A stretch of 5,008 bases of DNA from Christensenella sp. UBA7584 (GTDB lineage Bacteria; Bacillota; Clostridia; Christensenellales; UBA1242). This document shows positions 3,506 through 5,008 of this stretch, piece by piece. Location of the stretch: assembly GCA_002477805.1 (NCBI GenBank), contig DLKQ01000040.1, forward strand, positions 1-5,008. Direction: 5' to 3'. How positions within the stretch are numbered: the first letter of the stretch is position 1; each line of letters opens with the position of its first letter. The notes beneath the pieces were generated by a model. The model was not told the DNA's origin and made no database searches. It was given only the letters and a program-made list of their open reading frames with translations. The position numbers and the translations under genes are program-made.

Positions 3506-5008
3506 TAAAGCGGTAATATATGCAAGGTATAGTAGTGAAAGGCAAACAGAATTAAGCATTGATGCTCAACTTACAGCTTGTAAGCAGTTTGCTATAGAGC
3601 AAAACTTAAGCATTATCAATGAATATATAGATAGAGCATATACGGGGAAAAATGATAATAGACCAGCTTTTCAAAAGATGTTAAAAGATAGTGCAAAAAA
3701 AGAATTTGAATATGTGCTGGTGTATAAATTAGATAGATTTGCAAGAAATAGATATGATAGCGCAATTAACAAGAGGACATTAAAAAAGAATGGTGTAAAA
3801 GTATTATCAGCGAAAGAACAAATAACAGATACGCCAGAGGGAATTATCTTGGAAAGTTTATTGGAAGGAATGAATGAGTATTATTCAGTAGAATTAGCAC
3901 AAAAGATAAAAGCAAACCAATTCGAGTTAATACAAAAGCATAGATATTTGGGTGGGCCTCTGCCTTTTGGACTAAAAATAGTAAATGGTCAATTTGATAT
4001 AGACTTACCAAAAGCACAAATTATCCAAAAAGTATTTCAAGATTATGCCGATGGTGTTAGTTTAGATATTATTTTGCAATATATGAAGGACAATAATGTT
4101 AAAAATAACATTAAAACGTTTTACAATAAAAAAACAATTTATTATGTTCTTTCAAATGAAAAATATATTGGGAGATATAAATGGGGTAAAGATTATGACT
4201 TTGAAGATTATATTCCACCTATAATATCAAAGCAGTTGTTTTGGAGGGTTCAAGAAATGATAAAAAATAAAAAAAGAGCATCAGCGATTAGAAATTCAAA
4301 CTATTTGCTTGCTGGTAAATTATTTTGTGGTTTATGTGGTGAGATGATTAATCCAGAGTTGGGGACTTCACATACTGGGAAAAAATATTATTATTACAAA
4401 TGTGGAAAGCAAAAGCGGACTAAAAACTGTACTCAAAAAATATTTAAAAAAGAATTGCTAGAAGATAAAATATTCCAAAAGACAAAAGAAAAGATATTTT
4501 GTGGTGATATAGATAAGCTAGCTGCTTCAATTGTTGCGTATTATAATAAAAGCCTTAAATATGATGATTTGGAGCTGTATAAAACAAATTTAAAAAAAGT
4601 TGAAAAAGAAATAGCTAACATTGTTAATGCAATTAAGCAGGGGATACTTACAATGTCAACAAAAGATGAGTTGTTAAAATTGGAGCAAGAGAAAGAAATA
4701 ATAAAAGAGTTAATTGCTGAACAAGAGTTGAAAAAATCATTCGAGTTAACGATTGAAAAGGTTCGATTTATGTTGGAGAAATTTTTTATTAATTCAGATA
4801 ATGAAAAAACAAAAGAAATTGTTTTAAGAAATTTTGTTGATAAGGTTGTTATGTTCCCTGATACAGCCATAATAAGTTTTAAAATTGGTAATATTAGCAA
4901 TGAACAGTTAACTGTGGAAGAGATGAAAGCATTGTTTTTAAACAACGAAAAAACCGAACCTGAACAAAAGTTCGGATTCGGCTCTTTTGGCTCCTCAAGC
5001 AGGACTTG
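3498..5008 (+). CDS. Large serine recombinase (site-specific integrase), all but the stop codon visible
   Basis: This enzyme probably integrates and excises the element. Residues 1-140 are the resolvase catalytic domain: VIYARYSSERQ with nucleophile Ser12 and Arg10, then KLDRFARN (78-84) with the catalytic Arg80 and Arg83. Residues 150-265 are the Recombinase DNA-binding domain (GGPLPFGLK; TIYYVLSNEKYIGRY). Residues 270-325 are the zinc ribbon with ligands Cys277, Cys280, Cys302 and Cys311. Residues 355-430 are the coiled coil that large serine integrases use for synapsis. The ATG at 3498 has GAAGGA seven bases upstream. The frame is open for 503 codons to the edge, where TG is the start of a codon. 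The adjoining tRNA T-loop predicts the next base is A, giving TGA, so the protein should be 503 aa and complete. Codons 485-503 are antisense to the tRNA terminator and tRNA 3' end. Confidence 0.95.
   Translation, partial: MSNKAVIYARYSSERQTELSIDAQLTACKQFAIEQNLSIINEYIDRAYTGKNDNRPAFQKMLKDSAKKEFEYVLVYKLDRFARNRYDSAINKRTLKKNGVKVLSAKEQITDTPEGIILESLLEGMNEYYSVELAQKIKANQFELIQKHRYLGGPLPFGLKIVNGQFDIDLPKAQIIQKVFQDYADGVSLDIILQYMKDNNVKNNIKTFYNKKTIYYVLSNEKYIGRYKWGKDYDFEDYIPPIISKQLFWRVQEMIKNKKRASAIRNSNYLLAGKLFCGLCGEMINPELGTSHTGKKYYYYKCGKQKRTKNCTQKIFKKELLEDKIFQKTKEKIFCGDIDKLAASIVAYYNKSLKYDDLELYKTNLKKVEKEIANIVNAIKQGILTMSTKDELLKLEQEKEIIKELIAEQELKKSFELTIEKVRFMLEKFFINSDNEKTKEIVLRNFVDKVVMFPDTAIISFKIGNISNEQLTVEEMKALFLNNEKTEPEQKFGFGSFGSSSRT
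4948..4981 (-). terminator. Rho-independent terminator of the tRNA gene, inside the recombinase 3' end
   Basis: On the minus strand a 12-bp stem (arms 4981-4970 and 4965-4954, loop TTTT) with one G-U pair and one C-A mismatch is followed at once by T6 (4953-4948). It lies six bases after the CCA end of the tRNA, the normal position for a tRNA terminator. The plus strand of the same DNA encodes recombinase codons ending the FLNNEKTEPEQKFGFGS segment. It is also an imperfect dyad of the size of a serine-integrase half-site pair. Confidence 0.8.
4988..5008 (-). tRNA. 3' end of a tRNA, most likely tRNA-Asn (5' part beyond the window)
   Basis: Read leftward from 5008, the minus strand gives T-loop CAAGT, T-stem CCTGC, acceptor strand TTGAGGA, discriminator G, and an encoded CCA (4990-4988). 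The acceptor predicts a 5' end TCCTCAA. U at position 1 followed by CC, with G73, is typical of bacterial tRNA-Asn (E. coli tRNA-Asn begins UCCUCUG and ends CAGAGGAGCCA). tRNA-Gln also has U1 and G73 but normally starts UGG. A terminator directly downstream supports a working gene. Only 21 bases are visible and the anticodon is not. Confidence 0.8.

Larger units (their letters stand above)
4948..5008. other. Probable attachment-site region of the integrated element
   Basis: The recombinase gene ends inside a tRNA 3' end and terminator, the host sequence most often used as an integration target. The element side (recombinase, repressor, early genes) lies to the left, and host sequence should begin at or within this stretch. 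The exact crossover cannot be placed, because the other att junction is outside the window. No copy of the tRNA 3' sequence occurs elsewhere in the window. Confidence 0.45.

Noticed and set aside
4541..4945. Minus-strand 134-codon open frame
   Set aside because: It is entirely antisense to the recombinase coiled coil. The Ser/Asn/Ile/Phe-rich product is what Glu/Lys/Leu codons give in reverse, and no SD or promoter was seen.

Overview
The window looks like the end of an integrated mobile element (prophage, or a prophage-like integrative element) in a low-GC Firmicute, probably of the Clostridia. The signs are strongly AT-rich DNA, near-consensus AGGAGG ribosome binding sites before almost every gene, consensus sigma-A promoters, and gene families typical of clostridial phages and integrative elements. 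No gene in the window identifies a species.

The centre is a divergent control region (about 2845-3014), laid out like a temperate-phage switch. Rightward (+), a promoter at 2960-2988 drives a short XRE-type repressor (3021-3347), a 52-residue unrecognised protein (3347-3505) and a large serine recombinase (3498 to the window edge). These three genes are joined by overlapping stop and start codons (TAATG, then ATGAGTAA). Leftward (-), a strong promoter (TTGACA, 17 bp, TATTAT) at 2892-2920 drives seven tightly packed genes. In order they are a Cro-like protein, a 60-aa Cys-rich protein, a protein with a Spo0A-C-like DNA-binding domain, a second XRE regulator, a 94-aa Cys-rich protein, a replication-initiator-like protein (DUF6291-like N-terminus, DUF6017-like C-terminus), and a 73-aa small phage-type protein. 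The operon ends at a perfect AT-rich hairpin (208-241). A separate leftward unit then starts from an extended -10 promoter (160-168) and encodes a membrane protein cut by the left edge.

The switch has a visible operator family. Two 17-bp dyads (GTGTC...GACAC) lie at 2624-2640 and 2871-2887. A half-site (TAAGACAC) lies against the -10 of the repressor promoter. They are placed to shut off the leftward operon and to autoregulate the repressor.

The right end carries the integration locus. The last 21 bases are, on the minus strand, the 3' end of a tRNA (most likely tRNA-Asn) with its encoded CCA, followed by its rho-independent terminator. The recombinase frame runs through both in antisense, and its stop is predicted to be a TGA formed by the conserved T-loop one base beyond the window. 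The element therefore seems to sit at the 3' end of a tRNA gene and to borrow host sequence for the last codons of its recombinase.

The most interesting internal structure is a block of five tandem 12-bp repeats (933-992) inside the replication-initiator-like gene. It encodes a Ser/Glu-rich linker and has the layout of an iteron-type origin, as in phage lambda gene O.
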